NCBI GenBank assembly: GCA_020137815.1
Contig: CM035358.1
Span: 7,174,733 to 7,238,732, forward strand
Reading direction: 5' to 3'
Length of the DNA stretch: 64,000 nt
DNA from: Hormiphora californensis
Lineage: Eukaryota; Ctenophora; Tentaculata; Cydippida; Pleurobrachiidae
Every line of letters begins with the position of its first letter. Position 1 is the stretch's first letter. Below, piece by piece: positions 10,749-21,800 of the stretch. The notes under the pieces are model-generated. The model made no database searches, was not told the origin of the DNA, and was given only the letters and a program-made list of their open reading frames with translations. Made by a program: the position numbers and the translations under genes.

Positions 10749-13700
10749 ATGGCTCGGTATGCTAAAGTCAGTGATGCTAACCGCGAGAGGTTTAACGGAT
10801 TAGCGGCCTGGTTCCCCAACCCCCTGGCTCTCGTCATGGCTATCTTCGTGTGTGCTGCGGTTTGGAGAATCATGGGAATCGTGATTGGAAAAGATGAGGG
10901 TGAGTCTTTTTAGGAATCGTGATCGGAAAAGACGAGGGTGAGTCTTTTTAGGAATCGTGATCGGAAAAGATGAGGGTGAGTCTTTTTAGGAATCGGAAAA
11001 GATGAGGGTGAGTCTTTTTAGGAATCGTGATAGGAAAAGATGAGGGTAAGTCTTTTTAGGAATCGTGATAGGAAAAGATGAGGGTGAGTCTTTTTAGGAA
11101 TCGTGATCAGAAAAGATGAGGGTGAGTGATCTTTTTAGGAATCGTGATCGGAAAAGATGAGGGTGAGTCTTTTTAGGAATCGTGATCGGAAAAGATGAGG
11201 GTGAGTCTTTTTAGGAATCGTGATCGGAAAAGATGAGGGTGAGTCTTTTTAGGAATCGTGATCGGAAAAGATGAGGGTGAGTCTTTTTAGGAATCGTGAT
11301 CGGAAAAGATGAGGGTGAGTCTTTTTAGGAATCGTGATCGGAAAAGATGAGGGTGAGTCTTTTTAGGAATCGTGATCGGAAAAGATAAGGGTGAGTCTTT
11401 TTAGGAATCGTGATCTGAAAAGATGAGGGTGAGTCTTTTTATGAATCGTGATCGGAAAAGATGAGGGTGAGTCTTTTTAGGAATCGTGATCGGAAAAGAC
11501 GAGGGTGAGTCTTTTTAGGAATCGGAAAAGATGAGGGTGAGTCTTTTTAGGAATCGTGATCGGAAAAGATGAGGGTGAGTCTTTTTAGGAATCGTGATCG
11601 GAAAAGATGAGGGTGAGTCTTTTTAGGAATCGTGATCGGAAAAGATGAGGGTGAGTCTTTTTAGGAATCGTGATCGGAAAAGATGAGGGTGAGTCTTTTT
11701 AGGAATCGTGATCGGAAAAGATGAGGGTGAGTCTTTTTAGGAATCGTGATCGGAAAAGATGAGGGTGAGTCTTTTTATGAATCGTGATCGGAAAAGATGA
11801 GGGTGAGTCTTTTTAGGAATCGTGATCGGAAAAGATGAGGGAGAGTCTTTTTATGAATCGTGATCGGAAAAGATGAGGGTGAGTCTTTTTAGGAATCGTG
11901 ATCGGAAAAGATGAGGGTGAGTCTTTTTATGAATCGTGATCGGAAAAGATGAGGGTGAGTCTTTTTAGGAATCGTGATCGGAAAAGATGAGGGTGAGTCT
12001 TTTTAGGAATCGTGATCGGAAAAGATGAGGGTGAGTCTTTTTAGGAATCGTGATTGGAAAAGATGAGGGTGAGTCTTTTTAGGAATCGTGATAGGAAAAG
12101 ATGAGGGTGAGTCTTTTTAGGAATCGTGATCGGAAAAGATAAGGGTGAGTCTTTTTAGGAATCGTGATCGGAAAAGATGAGGGTGAGTCTTTTTAGGAAT
12201 CGTGATTGGAAAAGATGAGGGTGAGTCTTTTTATGAATCGTGATCGGAAAAGATAAGGGTGAGTCTTTTTAGGAATCGTGATAGGAAAAGATGAGGGTGA
12301 GTCTTTTTAGGAATCGTGATCGGAAAAGATAAGGGTGAGTCTTTTTAGGAATCGTGATCGGAAAAGATGAGGGTGAGTCTTTTTAGGAATCGTGATCGGA
12401 AAAGATGAGGGTGAGTCTTTTTAGGAATCGTGATCGGAAAAGATGAGGGTGAGTCTTTTTAGGAATCGTGATTGGAAAAGATGAGGTTGAGTCTTTTTAG
12501 GAATCGTGATCGGGTATAAGATGAGGGTGAGTCTTTTTAGGAATCGGAAAAGATGAGGGTGAGTCTTTTTAGGAATCGTGATCGGAAAAGATGAGGGTGA
12601 GTCTTTTTAGGAATCGTGATCGGAAAAGATAAGGGTGAGTCTTTTTAGGAATCGTGATCGGAAAAGATGAGGGTGAGTCTTTTTAGGAATCGGAAAAGAT
12701 GAGGGTGAGTCTTTTTAGGAATCGTGATCGGAAAAGACGAGGGTGAGTCTTTTTAGGAATAGTGATCGGAAAAGATGAGAGTGAGTCTTTTTAGGAATCG
12801 GAAAAGATGAGGGTGAGTCTTTTTAGGAATCGTGATTGGAAAAGATGAGGGTGAGTCTTTTTATGAATCGTGATCGGAAAAGATGAGGGTGAGTCTTTTT
12901 AGGAATCGTGATCGGAAAAGATAAGGGTGAGTCTTTTTAGGAATCGTGATCGGAAAAGATGAGGGTGAGTCTTTTTATGAATCGTGATCGGAAAAGATGA
13001 GGGTGAGTCTTTTTAGGAATCGTGATCGGAAAAGATAAGGGTGAGTCTTTTTAGGAATCGTGATCGGAAAAGATGAGGGTGAGTCTTTTTAGGAATCGGA
13101 AAAGATGAGGGTGAGTCTTTTTAGGAATCGTGATCGGAAAAGACGAGGGTGAGTCTTTTTAGGAATCGTGATCGGAAAAGATGAGGGTGAGTCTTTTTAG
13201 GAATCGGAAAAGATGAGGGTGAGTCTTTTTAGGAATCGTGATCGGAAAAGACGAGGGTGAGTCTTTTTAGGAATCGTGATCGGAAAAGATGAGGGTGAGT
13301 CTTTTTAGGAATCGTGATCGGGTATAAGATGAGGGTGAGTCTTTTTATGAATCGTGATCGGAAAAGATGAGGGTGAGTCTTTTTAGGAATCGTGATCGGA
13401 AAAGATGAGGGTGAGTCTTTTTATGAATCGTGATCGGAAAAGATGAGGGTGAGTCTTTTTAGGAATCGTGATCGGAAAAGATGAGGGTGAGTCTTTTTAG
13501 GAATCGTGATCGGAAAAGATGAGGGTGAGTCTTTTTAGGAATCGTGATCGGAAAAGATAAGGGTGAGTCTTTTTAGGAATCGTGATCGGAAAAGATAAGG
13601 GTGAGTCTTTTTAGGAATCGTGATCGGAAAAGATGAGGGTGAGTCTTTTTAGGAATCGTGATCGGAAAAGATAAGGGTGAGTCTTTTTAGGAATCGTGAT

Positions 13701-16139
13701 CGGAAAAGATGAGGGTGAGTCTTTTTAGGAATCGTGATCGGAAAAGATAAGGGTGAGTCTTTTTAGGAATCGTGATCGGAAAAGATGAGGGTGAGTCTTT
13801 TTAGGAATCGTGATCGGAAAAGATGAGGGTGAGTCTTTTTAGGAATCGTGATCGGAAAAGATGAGGGTGAGTCTTTTTAGGAATCGTGATCGGAAAAGAC
13901 GAGGGTGAGTCTTTTTAGGAATCGTGATCGGAAAAGATAAGGGTGAGTCTTTTTAGGAATCGTGATCGGAAAAGATAAGGGTGAGTCTTTTTAGGAATCG
14001 TGATCGGAAAAGATAAGGGTGAGTCTTTTTAGGAATCGTGATCGGAAAAGATGAGGGTGAGTCTTTTTAGGAATCGTGATCGGCAAAGATGAGGGTGAGT
14101 CTTTTTAGGAATCGTGATCGGAAAAGATGAGGGTGAATTTTTTTAGGAATCAGCTACTATCGGGCATATATGAGGTATAAACTCTTGCCAGTGGCGCGTT
14201 ATTTCAGATACCTTTCTCCCAGCGCGCCGCTGGGAGAAGGTAGCTGTAGTTTATCCGCCACTGGCGGATAAACTGGTTTAAATCACGACGACGATCCCGA
14301 GGCGTAGCCGAGGGAGAGGCGGAGGGGTTTAAACCTATAACGCGTCTGTGGCAAGAGTTTATAGGTTATATACCCTGCTTTAGTTGTTTGTTACAAGTAT
14401 TACACACTAACAAGAGAGAGAACACTAATCAAAACACACAAAGAGAACTGAGAAACAGTCAAAAACATCTCTCAATTGAGTGTACATTGTTTGGTAACAG
14501 TTACTAAGGAGAGAGAGAAAGAAATAACAAGATATGGGGCATGCCAGACATAACACAGAGGAATTGAGATAGTGAAACAAAAGGGAAGATAAAGAGAGAG
14601 TAATTGACGGAATGTGTTGTTTCTTTCTCTCCAATTTAGTGTGTAACTCTTCCAAACAGTGTCCCCTCTGTATTTCAGTAAGAACTGATCATTTACACAC
14701 ACTTTGAATGTAACATAGGAGTTAAAAATAAATAACCTGCCAGTGGGAAATAATCTGCCGCTGGACTGGCTGGTTATCGAGAGCGCGCTAGTGGGACTTC
14801 TCGCAACTGGCGCATTATTTAAGTTAGCAGGGTATATATTTGGATATATATTTGGATGATCGTTTTGGCTGCTTGTAATGAGAAAAATAGTATTCAGTTG
14901 TTTCTATGAAATACCGTAAGAAGACGCCTGACCAATCACAGCCTGACCAACCACAGCCTGACCAATCACAGCCTTAGATATATATAGTACATAACGTTCT
15001 GCACGCAGTGCAAGCGCGCCATATACGCTCTGCACTGCAGAGCGTATATGGAGGTGAAATGCACGACAGCGCAGCTGGAGTGCATTTCACACCTATATTG
15101 CACGAGTGTAACGAGTGCGATATAGGAACGCTTGCACATGCCGTGCAGGACGTTATTGAGTATATATTCCGCGAGAAAGCACATGATAAGCAAAACAATC
15201 ATAATTTTGGGTTATTACACACAGAGAGATGTGACAAAACAAGGTACAAACTAAGCAAAACTACACAAAAATACACTTCTACACCTGTTACACACAAGGG
15301 AACTCGTTCTGTTAGTTTTAATTAGTGAAAAGAAGAGAGAGATAAAGAGAGAGATACGAGAGAGGGAGATTGGAATTCTTGGAAATAGTGAACAACAAAA
15401 CATGATAAGGGGATAATTAGTGAGAGAAAGAGGGAGAGTGAGTGTAGTTTGACAGACTTTGTGTCGCTTGGCACTGTGTCAGTCATATTCTGTGTGTTTG
15501 TGTGTGAATAAGGTGTAAAAACACTGAGGGGACACTGTTCTTACTTATATCCCGCTACCCCTATATCTGCACGCTCCCGCGGAAGCAGAGTGCATATTTC
15601 ACCGTGCAAATGGTCGCGCGGAGCGGGAGTGATATGTGCACTCGCGGTATATATATCGTGTTAAACAATTGTTACTTTCGTAACCCTCGCTTCGCACCGG
15701 GTCGCGTAATCTAGTTGTTTTATAGTTGCAACTAAACACGTGAACTTTATCAGTTTAGTACCCGTGCGCTACCCAAACGGCCTGCGTCTGTGTACCGTTT
15801 GTATGTACAAGCGCCACTTGGTTGGATTTCACATCCACTACTTTTACAGATATTTGTGGTGATAAACTGGGCCTGATCTTTGGATTTGGAACTCTCCTGG
15901 TATGCTGGGTTCTAGTTACCCTGGAGAAGTACAGGCACACAAGAAGGTGGTTGTGTACTATCTGTACTGCCTGCTGCTACGTGTTCATTGAGATCTCACT
16001 GAGCAGCTACACTCCTACCTGCGCTGTAGAGGCTGGATTTATCGAGGGAAGCATGTACAAGTACCTGTCTCTCGTCCAGGCTGGTGTCTGCCTTACCTTC
16101 GGAATCATATACAGTCTCATCTTTTGTGGACAGATGTAA
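10749..16139 (+). CDS. Four-helix small membrane protein, gene 2
   Basis: Exon 1 10749-10899 (ATG, donor GAGG|GTGAGT) encodes MARYAKVSDANRERF, then a helix LALVMAIFVCAAVWRIMGIV and IGKDE. Exon 2 15850-16139 (acceptor acttttacag, stop TAA) encodes DICGDKLGLIF and three more helices ending SLIFCGQM. The phase-1 junction joins G + AT to Asp. Total 146 aa. It aligns along its length with gene 1, including the intron position and the LEKY motif, so the two are tandem paralogues. The 4.95-kb intron contains a 38-bp minisatellite whose unit copies the end of exon 1 and its donor, two cloverleaf-forming elements, and microsatellite-like sequence. The product is presumably an integral membrane protein; its function is unknown. 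Confidence 0.6.
10875..14155 (+). repeat. 38-bp minisatellite, about 86 units, copied from exon end plus donor
   Basis: Each unit holds 24 nt equal to the last bases of exon 1 (GGAATCGTGAT, then GGAAAAGATGAGG) followed by GTGAGTCTTTTTAG. Thus each unit has a donor (GAGG|GTGAGT) and an acceptor-like CTTTTTAG|G. Variants include 28-bp units lacking the gtgatc part, gac for gat, gataagg for gatgagg, and two units with gggtataag. The first unit is the true exon boundary. Confidence 0.95.
14176..14363. repeat. Cloverleaf-forming element head (closing stem plus three hairpins)
   Basis: The closing stem is 14176-14202 (tataaactcttgcca...) with 14337-14363 (27 bp, about four mismatches clustered together). 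Inside are three hairpins: 14209-14224/14228-14242, 14249-14259/14263-14273 (gtttatccgcc, loop act) and 14275-14282/14328-14335 (ggtttaaa). The same head, with insertions, is at 42194-43777. Homology between the two loci continues past the head (cacactaacaagaga at 14402 and 43798). Confidence 0.75.
14364..14830. repeat. Body of the cloverleaf-headed element
   Basis: Shares dispersed blocks with 43778-44280: cacactaacaagaga, a GA-rich centre, tgtcccctctgt or tgttcccctctctgtt, and tttacacacac. It ends near gcgcattatttaagttagc. No coding frame is conserved between the copies. Confidence 0.5.
14909..15805. repeat. Dispersed element with ataccgtaagaagacgc end
   Basis: Left end ataccgtaagaagacgcc; right end gcgtctgtgtaccgttt near 15785-15801. 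gaccaatcacagcc is repeated three times just inside the left end, and the same order is found at 44508. It carries the cloverleaf at 14993-15154. The termini are my inference. Confidence 0.4.
14993..15154. repeat. Cloverleaf-forming sequence, four-way junction
   Basis: Closing stem 14993-15016 (aacgttctgcacg...) with 15129-15154, about 23 bp with small bulges. Three adjacent hairpins fill it: 15019-15033/15037-15051 (15 bp perfect, 3-nt loop), 15054-15064/15080-15090 (gtgaaatgcac), and 15092-15103/15115-15126 (cctatattgcac, one G-T pair). Almost every base is paired. Confidence 0.75.
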
Positions 16140-16689
16140 GAGTGGTTCATTTTGAATGAGAAGTTGTTATGATTAGTTTTTGGGATTAATTGTTTGTCGA
16201 AAAAGTGTATCATTTTGTTAGTTTAGTCTTTATAAACAAACTTCTACCCACTAAATGTAATCAGTTATTTGGACACGTGGTTACCACAATTATGTGCGCT
16301 AAAATTACCCCGACTTATGTGCAAAACCAAAGACGTGAATATAAGAAGTTTTATTTACATATTAGTAAGTATGTAATGCTGGATAAAACTTCTTCTTCTT
16401 CTTGTGCGAGACCCCAAAGAATGCTGGATAAATATAATATCTCCAAGTACAAACATATCCCCAACTTCCTGGAGAGTTCCACCTCAACAAATGTAAAATG
16501 TTCAGTAACATATGATCAGTAACATCACTGTATTGTTTCACTCTGATGAAAGTCCACTGAGAAATATGTTCATCTTGAAGCCCAGGTCGGAACCCTCTGA
16601 AGTCAGAGAGTTCCTTCTTTGTAGCTTCGCCAGGCTTCTCTCTGGTAGGTTGGGCGTCGACTGAAACGTAGCATTTTAGGAAGCATATG
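16140..16689. other. 3' flank of gene 2, unresolved
   Basis: A minus-strand frame from an acceptor at about 16664 (cgtttcag) reads DAQPTREKPGEATKKELSDF and on to GFRPGLQDEHISQW. It could be an exon or an old retroelement piece, but I found no partner exon. Confidence 0.25.
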
Positions 16690-16880
16690 GTAACATGGCT
16701 TTTGTTCACTGTAATATTGTTCTTTGTAACATAACATTGTTCTAACATTGTTCTAACATGGTTCATAATTGTAACATTGTTCAATGGCATTTTGTAACAT
16801 TGTTCAATGGAATTTTGTTCTTTGTAACATTGTTCACTGTAATATTGTTCTTTGTAACATTGTAACAATGGCATTTTGTA
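16690..16880. repeat. Degenerate tandem repeat with taacattgttc
   Basis: taacattgttcaatggcatt and shorter variants recur about ten times. Confidence 0.7.
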
Positions 16881-17138
16881 ACAAAGGGGCTGATGTTTCT
16901 AGAATAATGTTGTTCTGTAGACACTGAGACACAGATGAAGAGGGAAAGAATTAGAGCTTCATATGTGTTAGCATGTATGTACGTTTACATGTGCTGCGTT
17001 ACAATATAGCGTTTAACAATAGAAATCTTCACAAACCGCAATCCCATGACATGCAGAGGGTTTCGTAGATAGAGAGGTGGGTTTGTAAGAAATATCAGAG
17101 ATAGAATATAGCACTATTTAGAACGCTAAAAGTTGGAG

Positions 17139-17144
17139 TTTATT
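17139..17144 (-). promoter_or_regulatory. Candidate poly(A) signal of the 17234-18598 gene
   Basis: AATAAA on the minus strand (TTTATT on +), about 90 nt after the stop codon. Confidence 0.5.
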
Positions 17145-17233
17145 GAAGTTATGAACAAAACAAAAGGGTTTTCAGTTGGTGATCTGTGGATAGGAACTGC
17201 ATTCAGTTAATACCCTGTGGCCTGGAACCGCAG

Positions 17234-18598
17234 TCAGTTGATGGCGGGTGGGCAGGATCTCTTCCGGAGTCGAACAAGGTTTGCAATGTATTCCTCTTCT
17301 TCGGAGGACAGAAAGGAGGACTCAGGTGAAAAGATAGGCTCAGCAGCTGCACACTCATTACGTGTTATGTAAACAGGGGGAGAGATTTGCAGGCTTTCAC
17401 TCAACTGAAATTCGGCTTTGTTACACAATATGCTTCACAACATGGTACGCTTAAAAAGTAATATTATCATACATATAGACTGGTGACATAACAAATAACT
17501 TACCATAACAAATAAAGAGTTAAGACTGAATGACATCATAACTTACCAGTGACGTCAATGCAGTGGATGGTATGTTAAGATGCTCCTTTTTTGGAGGGCT
17601 CACTAGTGGAGGCAGTGAAATCTTGGACTCTCCCCGTTTCATAGGGAATTTCACCATCCCACTCTCTTTTGATGCAATACGCAGCAATCTCTTCCCGTGC
17701 TCTTCAGCGTTAGATTCATCTCTCCTTTGTGACACAGTTTTGGTAGGTAGGTTCATCGCTTTCTGGAAGTCTTCTATCGAGGCCTGTCTGGTTGTGTGGC
17801 CGTTAGTAATGGCCGGCAAACTGAACTCCTTCTTCGCAGGTTCCTCATCCTCTGTTATCTTCCCAAGGATATCCAGGAATATGTTTGAAGACCTCTTGGA
17901 TTTGTGATCCAACTTCCTGTTCATTCTCTTGATGCGTTTAGCAAGTTCAGGAATGAGGGGCATCATCGGAGCGTTCTTGGGCGGCTTTACAACCACATCA
18001 CCCAGACTTCCTGAAGAGAGAGGGGTTTGTGATGATGAGTTTTAGGAATAAAGGGCGTTATGCCTCAGCTGCCGATATGCCGGCACCACTAGTGGCGGGC
18101 AAACAAGTCAGTATAGGAATAACGCCCTGCCACCGAGTCTATCACAAAACTCACGGCGTTTTTTGACGACATTTATCCAGTTATCCTGCAGGGATAGTTT
18201 CTTCCTGTGAAGTTGTTCTAGCTGCTGATTGAATTCCATACGTTTTGCTTGTAGATTCTCCTGGTCATCTCGTAGGAACGAAGAACGGGTGAGGGCTGAG
18301 AGGATAGAGACTATAAGTTAGCTGGGAGGATGGGGATATATTAAAACAACTATAGAGACTATAAATTAGCTGCGTTTTAGCAAACAACGATAAGTCGATT
18401 AAAGTGTCATGTTATGATCTACAAACTGGACTGAGTGTGGTAAATCTAAATGCACCTACACGCATAAGATCCAATGAGGGCGATCTCCTCCTCCACTCGT
18501 AACTCCCTGTGTTTTATCGCCTTGGTCAACTGTCGGTGAGCGTTCATTAGCTCATCATATGTCAAACCACGGAAAAATTTCTGCTGATCTTCCTCCAT
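17234..18598 (-). CDS. Coiled-coil protein of unknown function, 304 aa
   Basis: Four exons in matching phase: 18598-18460 (ATG; MEEDQQKFFRGLTYDELMNA), 18295-18155, 18010-17547 and 17404-17234 (stop TGA). The junctions read T|CC Ser, C|GA Arg and a phase-0 junction. Exons 1-2 encode charged heptad-like helix (LTKAIKHRELRVEEEIALIG, then EFNQQLEQLHRKKL), probably a coiled coil. Exon 3 is basic and Ser/Pro-rich (ELAKRIKRMNRKLDHKSKR). The C-terminus has an acidic SSEEEEYIANLVRL patch ending SCPPAIN. No signal peptide or membrane helix is present, so it is likely cytoplasmic or nuclear. It starts 254 bp downstream of the end of the next gene on the same strand. I recognise no family. Confidence 0.65.
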
Positions 18599-18852
18599 GA
18601 TACTTCCCACAAAACAACAAACTAGATAACACTACGAACTATTATATATAGTTATATATGTTATATATAACGTACTGATACAAATACTACAAAGTATGAT
18701 CTAGAGCTCTGGCCTCATCTCACACACAAGTGTGTGGGTGGTGGTAACTATTTAAATGCGCCCTCTGTGTTATACCCTCTCGTGTGCTGGCCCCCTCCCC
18801 CTCCCTCATGTTCTGGCCCCCTCCCTCCCTCCCTTCCTCCCTCTGGTAGAGA

Positions 18853-21800
18853 TTAGTGGTGTGTTCTTACCACAGCGACAAGCACAGAATTAACATGTTG
18901 CACGTTAAATAGAGGCTGCCGCCCCAGAAATGGTGGGTATGAAATTAATATTTTCATGTAAATGGTATGTTGATAAGTGTGGGAAACTAGTTGAGAACGT
19001 AGCGCCTTGGATTTCCATGGTCAATTTCAATCAAGCAATGCACTTAAGCAATGCACTTAAGCAATGCCTTGATGTTGTTCATGTTAGTTAATCATTCAGT
19101 GTATTATCGGTTATCATACCTTGAAAATTTCATTATTTTCAGCCATCTCTCTGCGATTGAATAGTTTTGGAATTTCTCTCTTCCCAGTGGGAAGGGGGAG
19201 GCTTGTTGAAAAGATCGGTCTAAAACCGTTGTTTTCCTTTTTGCCCTTTACAGACACTCTCCGTTCCAGAGTTTCTGAAAAAAAATTCATTAGATCAATT
19301 CATGGTTTAGTTGTCATGGTAACGTTATACGTTGTCATGCATGGTTTTAGCTAAATCAGCTGGTTCTACAATTTTCCCTGCAACTGCTAGAGTTCAATTC
19401 TCAGCTGTCAGAGCATTGGCCTGTCGGCCTGACCCTATTCTGATTTCTTCAAATGAGCGCATGAGAACTGTGGTCAGAGTATTGGCCTGACAGACTCTCA
19501 GGGTTCTACAACTTTTACCTTTCACTTTTGATGGCCTGAACCCTTTCCTATCCCTTTCTTGTAATAATGATGACGCAGGCAATGAAACGTGCAAGTCTCT
19601 GAAAAATGTGTTTCAGTTAATATTTACATGAGAGGGCAGTAGGGTTATCTATTTGCGCAACGAAAGTCATACTGGAATGTTCGGGCGTCCAGCATGATGA
19701 CCAGGGGACTTAAGGGTACACCTGGCGTTTTTCATCATCGAGTGCCCAACCAAATGACTTCACCAGGGTTTAGGCCATACAAAATGGACCTCAAATATGC
19801 AATTTTAGCCCTAAAGTCGAATTCATATTTTTGCTACAGCCTATTTTCAAAGTGGCGTTTTTTCAATTTTTGTTGAAATTTTTAACCTCAGGACCACTTT
19901 TTTTGAGATAGAAACATTAAATTCTTGGAATTTGAAGAGAATATAAAGGTGAATAAGCCCAAAGAAGGATTTTTGAAATGGAGCTTATTTCTGGCCATGA
20001 GAACGGTTTACTTTTTTGCTTCTTTGACACGCTGGCTGAGAATGTTCCCATGCTTCATTAGAGATGAAAATCTGGAAATAGTTGCTCAAAACGATTATCT
20101 ATGTGGCCCAAAAATTTTGGAACTTTCCCGCCAAAGATGTGGTGTACAGAGCTTTTTTTGTGAAACCTGTCTTTTTGAAAAAGAGGGAAATTCCCTGTAT
20201 CTCAAAAACGGATGATCATAGAGACCTGGGACCAAGCTTAATCGATTCAGAAGGTCCGATTTTGGGGGGGTCTTCTGAGAGACATTTTGCTCCTACTCCA
20301 ACCGATTTTGCTGTAATTGCAAAAAACTAATTCTATGAAAAGGGGAAACAACTCTATTCCAGTAGCCTGCTTCGGGCTGATTTCCCCCTTACTTGCTGAT
20401 ACCTTTTTCGCAATTACAGCAAAAACGGTTGGAGTAGGAGCAAAATGTCTCTCAGAAGACCCCCCCAAAATCGGACCTTCTGAATCGATTAAGCTTGGTC
20501 CCAGGTCTCTACGATCATCCGTTTTTGAGATACAGGGAATTTCCCTCTTTTTCAAAAAGACAGGTTTCACAAAAAAAGCTCTGTACACCACATCTTTGGC
20601 GGGAAAGTTCCAAAATTTTTGGGCCACATAGATAATCGTTTTGAGCAACTATTTCCAGATTTTCATCTCTAATGAAGCATGGGAACATTCTCAGCCAGCG
20701 TGTCAAAGAAGCAAAAAAGTAAACCGTTCTCATGGCCAGAAATAAGCTCCATTTCAAAAATCCTTCTTTGGGCTTATTCACCTTTATATTCTCTTCAAAT
20801 TCCAAGAATTTAATGTTTCTATCTCAAAAAAAGTGGTCCTGAGGTTAAAAATTTCAACAAAAATTGAAAAAACGCACTTTGAAAATAGGCTGTAGCAAAA
20901 ATATGAATTCGACTTTAGGGCTAAAATTGCATATTTGAGGTCCATTTTGTATGGCCTAAACCCTGGTGAAGTCATTTGGTTGGGCACTCGATGATGAAAA
21001 ACGCCAGGTGTACCCTTAAGGGGTTCAGAGAATCACTTGCGCGTAGGCAGCAACCCTATGGGCGAGGCGTACGGGCCGATAGTTAATAATAGTTTTTAAA
21101 AGTTAATAAAAGTTATAAAAAGTTAAAAATGCGCGGCACCCTGAAAAGCCGAAAAAAATTAAATTTTTCAGGGTTCCGCGCATTTTTAACTTTTTATAAC
21201 TTTTATTAACTTTTAAAAACTTTAAAAAACTATTATTAACTATCGGCCCGTACGGCTCGCCCACAGGGTTGCTGCCTGCGCGCATATGATTCTCTGAATC
21301 CATTTAGACCCCCGGTCCTCATGCTGGACGCCCGAAGTCTCGAAAAGCCAATTCCAAAGATCGATAACCCTAGAGGGCAGTCTTTGTCTTAAGGGTACGC
21401 TAACCAAAAATTTTTTTCGAGTGCAGGGAAATCTCTCACCGTAGGGTTGTAGGCCATACCAAGGAGACCTCAAATATGCAATTTGAGCTCTCAAGTCGAA
21501 TTCATATTTTTGCTACAGCTGCTTGAAAAATGAACTGAAAATAAGTTTTTGGCATCTTAAAAATACATTTGTAAAGATAGGAGCATGAAAATTTGGGGAT
21601 TTGAAGAGGACATGAAGGTGAATAACCACAAAAATTTTTTTTGCAATCCGAGCTGATTTCCGGTCCTGAGATGGATTTCTTTTTTTCCACTTTAACGCCC
21701 TATTTGGCAAAGTTCCGAAAACATGTGAAAGCTGTAAATTGGTGAAAAGTTGCGTCTAACGATTATCTAAGTGGCCATAAATTTTGGGCGTGTCCTTATT

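Noticed and set aside
10875-14155. CRISPR-like regular repeat
   Set aside because: Head-to-tail minisatellite with no variable spacers.
16543-16570. Hammerhead-like CTGATGA...GAGAAA
   Set aside because: Stem II cannot form properly and flanking stems are absent.
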